From contig KB445792.1 in assembly GCA_000320605.2 (NCBI GenBank), forward strand, positions 301,349 to 365,348: 64,000 bases of DNA. The letters are read 5' to 3'. This DNA comes from Gelatoporia subvermispora B. Taxonomy: Eukaryota > Basidiomycota > Agaricomycetes > Polyporales > Gelatoporiaceae. Below, in pieces: positions 50,567 through 62,260 of this stretch. The first letter of the stretch is position 1; every line of letters starts with the position of its first letter. The position numbers and the translations under genes were made by a program. The notes below the pieces were generated by a model that saw only the letters and a program-made list of their open reading frames with translations, made no database searches and had not been told where the DNA came from.

Positions 50567-53500
50567 ATGTTCGGCCAGAACAGCATCCAGTCGTCATGGG
50601 CTAACCCACAGCAAAACCAACAGCCGCAGCAGCAACAGCAGCAGCCTAGCGCCTTTGGCCAGCCTTCAGCCTTCGGTTCCGGTACTGGAGGTGTGTCTTC
50701 TCATGTCGACTCATCAGCACTTCTATATAAGTCTGGCACGCAGCGTTTGGCTCCGGTGGTGCTTTTGGTCAGCCCCAGCAACAGCAACAGCAGCAGCAGC
50801 AACCTCAGGCGAACCCCATGTTTGGTGGCCTTGGAACAGCTCCTAGCTCGACTCCCTCGACAGGTTTCGGTGTGTTCCCTGCCACACTCTCGTCTTGTTC
50901 ACTCCTAATTTTGATTCCTAGGTGCATTCGCGAACCCGAGTGGACAGACAACCTCGATATTTGGTCAGCCAAAGCCGGCGAATGGCTTCAGCGCATTCAG
51001 CGGCGGGGGAACGTCTGCCTTTGGGCCCACTAGCACGAGCGCGTTTGGGGGCGCCGCCCCTGCCACAGGCACCTCGACCGTATTCGGTCAGCCATCGACC
51101 AGCACGAGCGCATTTGGTGGCGGTGGGACAAGCCTCTTCGGTGGAGCGAAGCCTGCGACGGGTTTTGGTGCCACACCGAGCAGTACGTTCCACCATTCTG
51201 GGCTCAGTGAGACTTTGAGATAACACCTTTTCTGACAGCCGGCCCCGATGCCACCGCACCTGTAACAACGGGTACCTCGAATCCACCCTATAGCGTGTTC
51301 CAGGAGAAGGATACCAACAGCAGTATGATGCTCCAGTACCAGGCCATCACATGTCAACCTGCGTATCGCGGTAGTTCCTTCGAGGTCAGTGGCTTTGCAT
51401 AGGTCCAAACTCTTTGTGCTGACGCGTCACGAACTCAGGAATTACGCTTACAAGATTACCAGCAGGGCAGGAAGACAGCAGGTGCATTCGGACAGTCCTC
51501 CTTCGCCTCCACGGCACAACCGTCGACAGGCATCTTCGGCCAGCCCGCAACGCAACCTCAGCCTTCCGCATTTGGCACTCCCTTCGGCACAAACACCGCC
51601 GGCACCTCTTCTACACCTGCGACCGGCGCATTTGGTGCATTCGCACAGCAGAACCAAGGGACGACTGGTCCCAGTGCGTTTGGAGGCGGTGGTGCCTTCG
51701 GCCAGCAGAACCAGTCGCAACCTGCTGGCGGTGCATTCGGAACCTTTGGTCAGAACGCACAAGCCAATCCGGGAACAGGGGCCTTTGGTACAGCCAACCC
51801 TCTGGGATCTGCGCAGCCTAAACCGGCGTTCAATGCTTTCAGTGAGGTCCTTTGAGAGCCTCTGTCTATCGTTTCTCATCTCTCAATGTAGGTGGAGGCA
51901 CTACAGGTACCAGCGCATTCGGAACTGGTACGGGCGCCTTTGGCCAGCCTCAGAATCAGCAACAGCAGGGGACCACCAATAGCATTTTCGGTCAGCCCCA
52001 GCCCCAGCAGCAACAACAGCAGGGTACCGGTGCCTTCAGTGCTTTCGGTGAGCACTTCTCCTTCACCCACCCTACTCGACTGACGACTCCCCGTAGGGCA
52101 AAATGCAAATGCTCCCAAGCCATCCATTTTTGGAACGCAGCCATCGACTGGGACGACAGGTTTTAGTGCATTTGGTACACCACAAAACCAGAACGCCCAA
52201 GGGACACAACCGAATCCTCTGTTCGGCAATAATCCGTTGTTTGGTGGCGGTCAGCAACAGCAGCAGGGCCAACAGCAACAGCAGGGCCAGCAGCAGCAGC
52301 AGCAGCAACCGACAAACAGCAGTGGGCTACTTCACTTTTCATCCGGTTGCTGAGGGCTGACCCGTAATCCAGTATTCGGCAATCAGCCTGCACAACAGCC
52401 GCAGCAGCAGAACACCGGTTTGTTTGGTAACCCCCTTTTTGGGAACAACCAACAACAACAGAACACGCAGCAGCAACCTGCTAACACGAACTCGTTTGGG
52501 AGCTTGTTCAACAAGCCAGCAGCACCCGCAACAAATACGGGCACTACAGGCAGTTCCATCTTCGGCTCATTAGGCCAGCCTGCAAACAATACAACTGGCA
52601 CTCAGGGTACCGGTATATTTGGAACACCTCTGGGCGCGCCCCCTGCTGGCCATAACAACAATGCCTTTGGTTCGACAGGTTCTATTTTCGGAAGACCAGC
52701 TGCGCCTGCACTTGGCACCACTCAGTCGCAGACGGCTGCTCCGTCCCTGTTCGGCAACAACCTCGGAGGATCGACCAACACGTTCAATCTCTCGTCAGCA
52801 GGGCAGGGTGGTGCTCAGGCTACTCTGACTGCGTCAATCGCGGAGCCCATCTCAATGAACCTGCCGATCTTCAGCATGCTTCCTCCTGGTCCTCGGGCAG
52901 TGCCGCTAGAGCAGCCCAAGAAGAAGCCTGGTTACTTCGTGGACGTGCCTACCCGGTCTCCCATGCCTCGGCTGCAGTTGGGCTATTCTCCCGCGAGCTC
53001 AAAGCTTCGCGGCTTTGCGTCGACATCCGTCGCGCCAGGTGGTCAAGTGAACCTGAATGGCAGCATGTCACTCACCTCCGGGAAGCCGAACGCGCTGTCA
53101 CTAAGCAAGGCTGCTAGCTCGAAGACCGCGATGGGACCGGAGGCATTCCTTAGCGGCACTGCTAGCCCGTCATTGGGTAGTGGCACTCGCCAGAGCGTGA
53201 AAAAGCTCGTGCTTGACAAGAAGGTTGAGCCTTCAGACTTTTTCACCAAGTCGGTGGGTGCCAACGGGAAGGTTACCTTCAGCCCCGCGTTGAGCGTTGC
53301 GGCGCGTGAGAAGGAAGCCGCAACCGCTGGCCTCCGCGGACCTGAGTCGCCATCTCCGGCACCCCGTATGCAGCAGCCCCGGACGCCCAACCGCTTCACT
53401 GCGCAGTCTACTGTGGAGTTGCCTGCCGCACCGACCAAGGAACAGGATGCTGTGCCCGCTGGGAAGGAGGGCCCCGCGGAGCTGCAGGAGGGTGACTACT

Positions 53501-53928
53501 GGATGAAGCCGTCGCTGGAAGAACTGCGGAGAGCGGGGCACGAGGAGCTGGTCGCCGTGAAGGGGCTCCTCGTTGGCCGCGTGGGCTATGGGCAGATCAC
53601 GTTCCTGGAGCCGGTGGACCTGACAAACGTGCCGAAGCTCGCGGCGCTGCTCGGCGAGCTCGTGCGGTTCGACGACAAGGAGTGTAGCGTGTACCCGGAC
53701 AGCGATGAGGCGGAGAAGCCGCCGCAGGGGGTCGGGCTGAACGTGCGCGCGCGGATCGAGCTCGTCAAGTGCTGGCCGCTCGACAAGGCGTCGCGCGAGC
53801 CGATCAAGGACGCGAGCCACCCCATGGCGGTGCGCCACCTGAAACGCCTGCGCAGCATGAAGCACACGCACTTTGAGGGCTTTGATTGGGAGGAGGGCAA
53901 ATGGACGTTCACGGTGGATCACTTCTAG
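50567..53928 (+). CDS. Nup98-type FG nucleoporin ending at the autoproteolysis site
   Basis: Lines the nuclear pore and binds transport receptors. The ATG at 50567 starts MFGQNSIQSSWANPQQNQQP. FG/GLFG repeats fill about the first 750 residues over roughly seven exons. A GLEBS motif, the Gle2/Rae1 binding site, is interrupted by an intron: YQAITCQPAYRGSSF joined to EELRLQDYQQGRK at about 51335-51475. The C-terminal Nup98 domain starts near 53490 with DYWMKPSLEELRRAGHEELV, then VGRVGYGQITFLEPVDLTNV and LNVRARIELVKCWPLDK. It ends WTFTVDHF directly followed by TAG at 53926-53928. In Nup98-Nup96 precursors cleavage occurs after this His-Phe; here translation stops there, so no Nup96 is attached. 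Gln-rich segments come from CAG runs near 50620 and 52260. Confidence 0.93.
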
Positions 53929-56900
53929 TTTCTTGTCCTGCTTGTCTGAACGAAGGTCGGTCTGTCGCATCGCATTCATGTTGCTCCTGCTCGCATGTAT
54001 TACTGTAGCTATGATATCCCTGCTCTCGGGATCGAATATATTGTTCAGTCTGTTCTTGATTTCACGGTGGGCCTGTCGTGGTTGAATGTAACGTTCAACG
54101 CCTTCACCTATAGACCAGATCGTACCGGCACTCTCCGAACTTTGCTAGTATGTCCGTTTTTAGTCGGCGGGACGGTCGGGCGGGATCGAGGCTCGTAAAA
54201 TCTGCACACAAAGGATGCTTTTGCGTGTCCTTGATGAGGACGTATAGTGCGTATGCCGAAGAGTCTGTCTGCGGCTGCCTGCTATCGTTCTGGAGGACGT
54301 CGTAATGCTGTACACCCTCATACTTCCGCATCAACGCCAGACGTTCAACAAGAAGTTTACAGCTGGAGTTCGTCGAACTCGTGCTTGCTATGTATTATAT
54401 ACATGTCCAATATCAATCTCCACAAACTGGTGGCTCTCGCAACCTACGATTGTGGACGTTCTCGTTGCGATACGAGTCCCATTGGCTCTGGGGTCCCCGA
54501 AGCTACATCACAAACTTTGTGTGACCGATTTTTGCCATGGCGAGATAGATTACACACCTATCTTCCCAGTTATCGTTTGCGAACCAGGCGTGGGTAGTGA
54601 AAGATGTTCTGGACGTCGGGACCCACTGAACACTCCGGGGGCACGCTTTCCCGAGGCGAAAATATCAAGCGTGTGCTTCCACAGAGCACCGTTATATGTC
54701 TAAATTTCTAATAATCTTGGTGTAGATGCGAGTCCGAAGCTGGATACATGCGCAATAAATACGTTAAACAGGGCAACAGTTCTGAATAGTCGTAACTCCC
54801 TCTCGTTATCTGGACAAACGCGTATAAATCGAAGAGACAGGCTGATCAGGTCAAGATCAACACGCCATTGTATACGATACTAGGCTTGTCGGCAATACGT
54901 GGCTGCGCAGTTTGAGCTCACACTGCGTGAAGCCTGTGCCGGATACTTCGGGCCAGTGTGGGTTTGCTCTGTACGCATTTAGCCGGTCCATTGAGTCTAA
55001 TCTGACAGGATGTTGCTCGAGCCTCGCAGCGAATTTTCTGAGTATCGTAGGAAGGGCGACAAACGTGAATATTTAAACTTCCTCATGCTAATTATATACA
55101 TCAATTCATCACAGACGCCGCAACACTCTTCGTGAAACCGGTCGTGTTTACGTTGCCGTTCATCGAAGTTCGTAGCAAGTCGACTCACCTCAGTCTCCCT
55201 AGGCTCTCGTGTATCATTACGCGCTTTCTACTGAACTTGTGTCAGGTGGTATATACTGCATCTTACGGCGATGTTGACACACCGGACCTCCCCGCGACCT
55301 TTGCCTATGCTCAGATCAGGGAACATTTGGCAATCAGATTCGCGTCCTTCGTGGGGTATATGGGGCATACCCGTGGCCGAGGTGACGTCTGACTTCGACG
55401 ACCCAGACCTCGAGTGGGCCATACATGACACCTTCCTACTCCACAAGGGCACTGAGCTAGAGCGCCGTACTTGATGATCAACGTGCATTGCACGAGTTCG
55501 TTGACTATGATCCGCAAAGCATCGGCATCCATGAAGAAACAGAGCTGGCAATCATACAGCCCGACGCCAGCATGAGAGTGCATCAACGAGCTTTCTAGGT
55601 GTCGCCTCTGCAGGGCATCATACGTCAGACCATTGTAACGCATCATTGACCTGCGTCTGTAATGCGACGGAATTCATAGGAACGCACATACGAGTTCTGA
55701 AGTGATTGTGGTTCCGTCGGTGTTGTATCCGAGTCGGCCGAGCGAATGTGCTCGCTCAAATATAGCAGCAGACATCCCCCCGCAGAAGAAGGCTTCTTTG
55801 CACTGAACCTTCACTCGCATTCCTTGATGTCGATAGCTGGGCTGGCGAGGCACTTTGACAGGCACGTTCGTTGAACAGAGGCACGTTCGTGTTCCATGCC
55901 CGTTATGGGCGCCCCCGGCGCTCGCCTGGCAGCACGTCTTAAAACAGTCTGCATGGGTATCCTGGACCGTTCTTCCCCAGCTGTTGCCACGAACCGACGA
56001 ACACTCTGTCCGCTGCTCGTTTACCTCTGGGCTGTCCTGGTCAGACCGTGAGCACACCACGCGCAAGATATGTGAAGATGCAACCTCGTAGCCCACAAGA
56101 GGCTCTGTCTTGGACAAGAGCGGCTATTCTCGCAACGGATCACTCTAGATCACTGCAACGTGTAAAATGGCGACGTTGGAGTGCGCTGCTGGTGCTCTTT
56201 TCAATTCCTACGCCTGTGGCTGGTTTTACGGACTGGTGCAAAAGGCGCTGTGTGTCTCAGGGACATCGACACGCTCCATACTCTGGGCCGAACATCTGCA
56301 GTAAACGGCATCACCTATGACGCCCGGGTCCGAACGCTCGGCGGTCTACGATTCATTTGGTCAACCTCTTTACACCCTCCAGTCTCCCTGTGCCGAAGTC
56401 ATGAATATTACATAGCCCCATCACCGCAGCCCGTGCCTAACGATTACCCTGAAGAGCAAACTCTGGCTGTTGGCCGTGATAGATGCTTATTCGTAATGAC
56501 GATTATACAGAGACACTACATCCATCGTGGCTGGGGCCACGCAACCAACCATCTATCACGCTATGATATCGAGGCGCGGCTGGTCCCAGCGATACGGACG
56601 GATGAATAGTGGGCTGAGAGGAGGCCGCTGACTAGAGATCATGTGGTCATCATCGTGCGCGTTGCTCGGCTGTGCGGCATGACGGCATTCAACACGGCAC
56701 GCCCAGTCAGGAAATTTGGGGATGCAGGCTCAGTTCAACTTGGCATTCGGCTCCAGCCTCCTGATAGCTCTTTAGCCCTCTCCTCGTCCTCAAACACCCT
56801 CTAGCTCGATCGCTGCATCCGTGAGTCGTGTGCAGACCAGCCGCCCGATTTTTGTCGCGGCAGCAGCTTTTTTCCTGCCCTATTTCGCCGGACAGCCTAT

Positions 56901-57052
56901 CCCCGAGCCTCCAAGACCCCTGATCCCGAACTCCGGGCCAACACCTACGTGTTTGCCGCCTGCTGCGAACGGCCAGTTTCAAAACAGACGGCGTTCAGTT
57001 TCAGCCCACTTCTTCATCCCCGCCCTATCCGTCCAGAATTACCCACCTTAGG
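53929..57052. other. Gene-poor 3.1-kb stretch
   Basis: No complete gene recognised. A degraded DUF6533-like fragment lies at 55132-55598 (separate entry). A minus-strand frame at about 54104-54334 (including YALYVLIKDTQKHPLCADF) and one at 55674-56117 are open but unlike anything I know. The last 250 bases before 57053 are CT-rich and form the leader and promoter of the PAP2 gene. Base composition is more AT-rich than in the neighbouring exons. Confidence 0.5.
55132..55598 (+). pseudogene. Degraded C-terminal fragment of a DUF6533 membrane protein
   Basis: The frame from 55132 reads SCIITRFLLNLCQ, then TPDLPATFAY and RFASFVGYMG, matching VIMSRFFLNLRQ, SPNLPPP and RFASFVGNAG of the intact DUF6533 gene at 59765-61577. 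The match then continues in another frame as DFDDPDLEWAIHD, against TNDPDLQWIADD in the intact copy, so a frameshift lies near 55380 in a G-rich run. A third frame gives ALHEFVDYDPQSIGIHEETE and ends at TAG 55596-55598. The membrane-spanning N-terminal part is not recognisable upstream. It could be a relic of a tandem paralogue; a small living gene with unseen introns is less likely. Confidence 0.55.
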
Positions 57053-58306
57053 ATGCCCGTTGAGGCGCAGCATGTGCTCGAGCCGGGCATTGTGGCTTTT
57101 ATTCTCTTTCTGGGAGTCTGGATCAACCGTCGGCGAGCCTTTGTGAAGGACGAAGGCGATTGGGGTATCGAGCAAGAGTCCAAATTCAAGGATCGCAAAT
57201 TTTTTGGCTACAGGATTAAGAGCCGAAATACGGCGCGTTGGCGGAGAACATGGGTGTCTCGGACGCTCTATCGCTTCCCATTCCTGATAGAAGTCTGGTA
57301 CTGGCTGTTGGTGTACTGGGTGCGCAGTCTACTCTACCTTGTTGTGGCGTTTGTGCGGACTCGTTGACATATTTTCTTTCTCTCGCAGACCTATCAGATT
57401 GGCCGTGCTATCACTGCAGTTACCCTTCAGGAGGGGACCGTCGCTGCTGCCCGTCTGCATGCTCTCCAGCTCATCCACTTCGAACAAAGACTCGGTCTCT
57501 TCATTGAGCCTAGCATCCAGCAGTTCTTCCTCACCAAGCCCGCAGCAATTGCCGTCATCAACAAACTCTACTCTTTCATTCACATCCCGGGGACGATCTC
57601 TTTCCTGGCGTGGCTGTACTACTATGCGCCGACTGCGGTCTACGAGTCGCGCAGGCGGACCCTTGCCGCGTGCAACCTCGTAGCCTTTGTCATCTTCACG
57701 ACATGGCCCTGCATGCCTCCGCGTCTGCTGCCGGGGAGCGATGGATTCGGCTTCGTGGATACTGTGCACGTCATGCATAACTCAAGCGTATGGACCACGA
57801 ACCGCTTCAGCAACCAGCTCGCGGCCATGCCATCACTGCATTTGTGAGTACTGGTTGCTCCGGGACCGGATGGTCGTGTGGCTATGACCGAATGCTGACG
57901 CGTGTGCGGGCGCTACAGTGGATACTCATTTGTGGTGGGAATCACGTTCCTGACGACCCCGGTGCGCTCGGGCCCTGCGCGCGCGCTCAACGCGCCGCTC
58001 AGCCAAGCGAAGGTGCGGGACCTGCGTGCGACGCTGCTCCGTGCGTTCTTTGTCGGCTTCGGCATCCTCTATCCCAGCACGATTTTGCTTGCCATTCTCG
58101 CGACCGCGAACCACTTCGTGCTCGACGCGATCGTCGGGTTCTTCGTTGTGCTCGTTGGCTTCAAGATCAACACAATCCTGCTAAACTTGCTCCCGCTCGA
58201 GGACACGTTCATGTACTTCATCCGTGCGCACAAGCCGGAGCCAGCGCGCGAGGGTGAAGACTACTATACCCCGCTGGAAGCAGAGGGGTATTGCTATACT
58301 GCTTGA
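57053..58306 (+). CDS. PAP2-superfamily membrane enzyme, inositolphosphotransferase Aur1/Ipt1-like domain
   Basis: Multi-span protein of about 369 residues. The ATG at 57053 starts MPVEAQHVLEPGIVAFILFL. Introns at 57320-57388 and 57844-57918 join WLLVYW to TYQIGRAITAVTLQEGTVAA and SLH to FGYSFVVGITFL. The PAP2-type active site is seen as RFSNQLAAMPSLHFGYS and, further on, LATANHFVLDAIVG; these two histidines with the aspartate match the catalytic histidines of this superfamily. The block LHALQLIHFEQRLGLFIEPS is typical of fungal members of Pfam PAP2_3. The domain is shared by inositolphosphorylceramide synthase Aur1 and by phosphatases, and the substrate cannot be read from the sequence. The protein is shorter than Aur1 and ends YYTPLEAEGYCYTA. 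Confidence 0.87.
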
Positions 58307-59764
58307 GGCGGTGTGCGCCGTCCATTTGGCGCGTATTGATCCTTCATGTACCTGTGCTCGATCTTTTACGTTTGTATAATATGCTATGATCCGTGTCAGT
58401 GATGCTTTACGATACTGATGTACCACCCTCATCTCACTTCTTCGACGATGTAAAACTCTCTGTTGGTACATTACAGCAGCAATAGTGATTCCACTGCGCA
58501 CGAATTGTTGTAGTTTACAAGCAGAGACATACGCAGACATACGATACAGACTCACATCTATTGACACGATTTGACACGACTTTTCTACTCTGGAGCAAGT
58601 ACTCTACATCAGGGGTGAATTTCTGTGTGATGCGGGGTCATTTGCATAAAGATAAGCTCCCGATTGAGACCTGAGATAGTGCCTTAACAGACGGCCCATA
58701 TCACAAGTGGATATGAGCGTCGTGTGCGCTATGAGTCTGTGCATTATTGGCAACGGCGGAGCTGTGGTGAGACGCGCGAAATATGACATGGAATTGAGGA
58801 GGATTACCTGTTTGGGCGAGCGCCAACATCGCAAGCGCTGCTCTCAGGCGACAAACCAGGGGAGCGTGTCCCATCGTGTGCCTTGACGTCGAGATACACC
58901 ATCACGCAGAGTGAACCACCGCAAGTGCTCGACTCAAACTCCTCTTGAACATACATTACATGTTCCCGAGTGTTTCACGACCAGAGGATGGCTCCCGACA
59001 ACTTGGAACACGTACACCCGCGATCTGATGGCGAGTCGAATCGCGGGATGCACCTAGGACAGGATCAGTAGATTCTGTCTCGATCAATAAAGACGTCCTC
59101 TACATTGACACTACCGCCGGCTCTTGTGCAGGCACCATTGATCTGTTTTCCAGACGCTGGTGATGCGCCGTCCCCTCTTCCTGAAGTTACCGGAAGGCAG
59201 TGTAATGCGCAGTCTGCCTCGTCTCAGCGTCGCCGATGCGAGGCCGGATTCAAGATCCCGCTGGGACTTTTGTATCTGTGGAACAATCATGTGGTGATTC
59301 AGTGGAAATCAATGAACATCTGGCGCTGGACTGAAGAGATTCCATACAAACAATTAATGTCGGAAGGTGAAATGAGCTGCACTTGTCCACGCATCTCCGA
59401 TTCTGCTGTTCGGGGAAACCTTTGAGATACGCGTTTGTCCCGTCAAAAATGAGTAATGTAAAATTTTCTCGACTTGACAGCGGACGATGATGACCACGGG
59501 CGGTTTGATGCTGGCAGCCACGTACTCGGCATCTTGTGAATCCTAACCAATCTCGACCTGTTGTCAACGGCCTTGTACTTAGGAATCTTGCGCTGGGTGA
59601 GTGTCTCATATTGACACGTCATCTGTGTAGACTACTCGTCGCAATCTAGTCCAACTTTGGTACGCGCAGCTTTTGTGGTATAAAAGTTCGCTATAGAGAC
59701 AAATGCTAAGTAAGTGCGCGCGGCGCGTCCTCCCTCAATTCTTTCAGTCTAAGTCGATCTTGCG
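58307..59764. other. Intergenic region between PAP2 and DUF6533 genes
   Basis: 1.46 kb without a convincing gene. A plus frame at 59105-59425 is short, has no recognisable motif and lacks splice partners. AT-rich from 58370 to 58620, as expected for a 3' untranslated region; the DUF6533 promoter should lie just upstream of 59765. No repeats noticed. Confidence 0.45.
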
Positions 59765-61577
59765 ATGTCTGACTTCGATCCTAGTCTTGCTGCTGAGGTG
59801 ATCGGAATCTTACAGTCTGGGTGCATGTCTACCGGATATTGGCTCAAGAATAGCTCATAAACGTCTATCTATAGCACAATACAAAATTACTGTGTCATTG
59901 CGGCTGCTGGTACGCGACAGGACGGCATAAATACCCCGAGAAGAATCGTCTGAGTTGACTCATGTAGTACTCGTCCTCTATGATCACCTTCTCACCATTC
60001 CACGCGAGATGGAATTAATATGGGGCCGAAAGTTCAACGTTGTCATCCTCTTGTTTCACCTTAATCGATGCGTCACATTCGGGTGGACGGTGACAAATCT
60101 ACTTGGCACTTTTCTGTCATATAGCGAGAACCCGGTAAGCATCAATGATATTTGAATTACGTGCGCTCGTTCACTCCGTGCAGAAGTATGTTATCTCACC
60201 CTCCTTTCGACCATAAGACCAAGTTCTAACTCACTGTGTCTCTTACAGTTGCAATGGTCTCAGTAACTTCAATCTGTCCCTCTCCATGACTTTACTGTTC
60301 ATATGGGCAGGTAGGTTGTCTCGTCTACAAAAAGGCTTAGGGCTCTATATCTAACCCTTGCAAAAGTCTTTTCGGGTGTCCGCGTGTATGCGGTCAGCGG
60401 GGGCACTTGGTGGTTGTCGATAATAGTTTGCCTCTTGAACATCGTGCCTATTGCTACAAATGCGGTGCGACATATTCTTACCGTGCTTGACGAGGTTCGC
60501 CAAGATGCTGAATTTCGCGTCTAGTATTACGAGTCTAGTATCTCTTGGGTGGTAGCGGAAATTCCAGTTGTCGGTATTGTTTGTGTGGGGGGGTCTAGTG
60601 TCTCGAATCTAGAAAATATCAGGTGAGTTATGCCAGAGGAAATGGACAGAGGAGGTGCTCATGCATTACTTTTAGATGTAAGTGACGATATGTTTGCCAT
60701 GACAGAGGTTTGACTGCGAACTAGTCACCGTTGGCACTCGGACGAGTATGATCACGGCCGATGTTATCGTCCTTCTCGTCACCTGGTTCAAGACTTATTC
60801 TGTAAAAAGGGATGCACACCGGCATGGTATCCAGACCCCTTTAGTGACCATGCTCCTAGTAGACGGTATTCACTTCTCAGAGTTCTATCGGAATTGTTTG
60901 TCTAAATGCCGCTTTTTTCAGGTACCCTATACTTCCTGTACGTGTGCTACTTGGCAAATACCTCACAACGAAGCATCCACCAATACGCAATCTTAACAGA
61001 GCGTTACTCGCCTTGAATGTCCTCCAAATGGTTGGGTGGATAACAAATGTGGGACTCGCATTCATTCGATCTTGCCTCCTCGTGATGTTCAACAGTCGAT
61101 CAGGTTTTCATCGATTCCACACCGTATTTTGTGACACCGTTCGTGACACCGAGCTTCTTCGTGATCTTCAACATCTGAAATTTTTGCAGATTATCTTCGG
61201 TGATCATGTCGCGCTTCTTCCTGAATCTGCGTCAAGCCGCAGACGGTCCGCGGGGGATGGCAGATCTCGACGGCAACTACGACAGCATGGCCTTCTCGCC
61301 GAACCTCCCTCCGCCTATGCGCTCACACCAATCCAGTCTGCGATTCGCATCGTTCGTGGGGAACGCAGGGGAGGATCTAACCATCGGGCCCGACACCAAT
61401 GATCCCGACTTGCAGTGGATAGCCGACGATTCGGGGCTCGCCTCTGAACATAAGCCCGAGCCTGCGGCCTCTTCTGCCGTATCATCTGATCATTCTGGCG
61501 TGTGGGACGGCTTCCAGCAAGATGTCCAGCTGGCGAGTGCCGACCGGGACAACACGAACGTCTCCACGCCAGTGTAG
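59765..61577 (+). CDS. DUF6533 seven-span-like membrane protein
   Basis: Receptor-like family of unknown function, expanded in Agaricomycetes. The ATG at 59765 starts MSDFDPSLAAEVIGIL. After two introns the DUF6533 block reads VLYDHLLTIPREMELIWGRK, then VVILLFHLNRCVTFGWTVTN. Later spans are NGLSNFNLSLSMTLLFIWA, VFSGVRVYAVSGGTWWLSII, SMITADVIVLLVTWFKTYSV and, joined by a GTACGT donor, DGTLYFLALLALNVLQMVGW. An intron starting GTTCGT joins FVTP to LSSVIMSRFFLNLRQ. The cytoplasmic tail contains RFASFVGNAGEDLTIGPDTN and ends NVSTPV before TAG. About nine introns; the one at 60135-60248 seems to need a 2-base micro-exon. About seven hydrophobic spans. Confidence 0.85.
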
Positions 61578-62260
61578 AACAAGAACACTATGTCATCTCC
61601 ATCCTGTACAGTAGCATAACCTAGACGCCACTGGCACCTAATTCAACTTTGTCCCACCCGCTTTCGGCCCTTGGGCATCATACATCACGCGTAGATAGTA
61701 TGCATGCAGGAAGTACTAACAGTGATCCATTACCTCTGCAAAGCGTACTCGAGCACCCCGCGGAAGCCCCGCGGAGATTTTACAGGACAACCGCGCGCGC
61801 GCGCGTCCGGTCTTGCTGTACAGAAAGCAACAACGAATAAATAACTGCAACACCAACGGGGCGGGCCCACGGCGCGACGCCGGGGCCCGCCCACAACCAC
61901 TAGGTAAAACACGCAGCACATCGAAGCAAAGCAGAGATCCGAGCGTAGGGCGTAGATAAACATCGTGATAAGATAAAGCCGCGCCGGGCCGCGCGGGAAA
62001 GGGGAAGGGGAGGGGGCAACGAGCGGGGAAGCAGAAGCGGAACGGATGTCTAGCCGGGGTCGACCAGCGGGCAGAACCAGGTCCGAGGTATAAGAGTAAG
62101 GGAGCGACTGACGGTCGGGGTACGGATTACACGGGCGCGGAAAACAAAGTGCGTTCGTTCGTTCGGGGTCCAGGGGGTTGAGTCGAGCAGGCTTGCGCAT
62201 CACATCGAAGCCAGACAGCCATCATCTATCGTACACCACTGCGCACGTGCGGCGCGCCGC
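61578..62260. other. Convergent 3' region, DUF6533 gene and right-edge gene
   Basis: 683 bases between two facing stops. GC-rich from 61780, with a CG dinucleotide run at about 61792-61805. I see no gene. Confidence 0.45.
61792..61805. repeat. CG dinucleotide run
   Basis: Seven consecutive CG units. Alternating purine-pyrimidine of this kind can adopt left-handed DNA and is a possible methylation target. Seen directly. Confidence 0.7.

Noticed and set aside
53233..53979. 248-codon minus frame over the Nup98 C-terminal domain
   Set aside because: The plus strand carries the clear Nup98 domain; the minus frame is GC-driven.
55674..56117. Minus-strand frame of 147 codons in the gene-poor stretch
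   Set aside because: Cys/Ser/Gly-rich with no recognisable motif and no supporting splice sites; could be chance.
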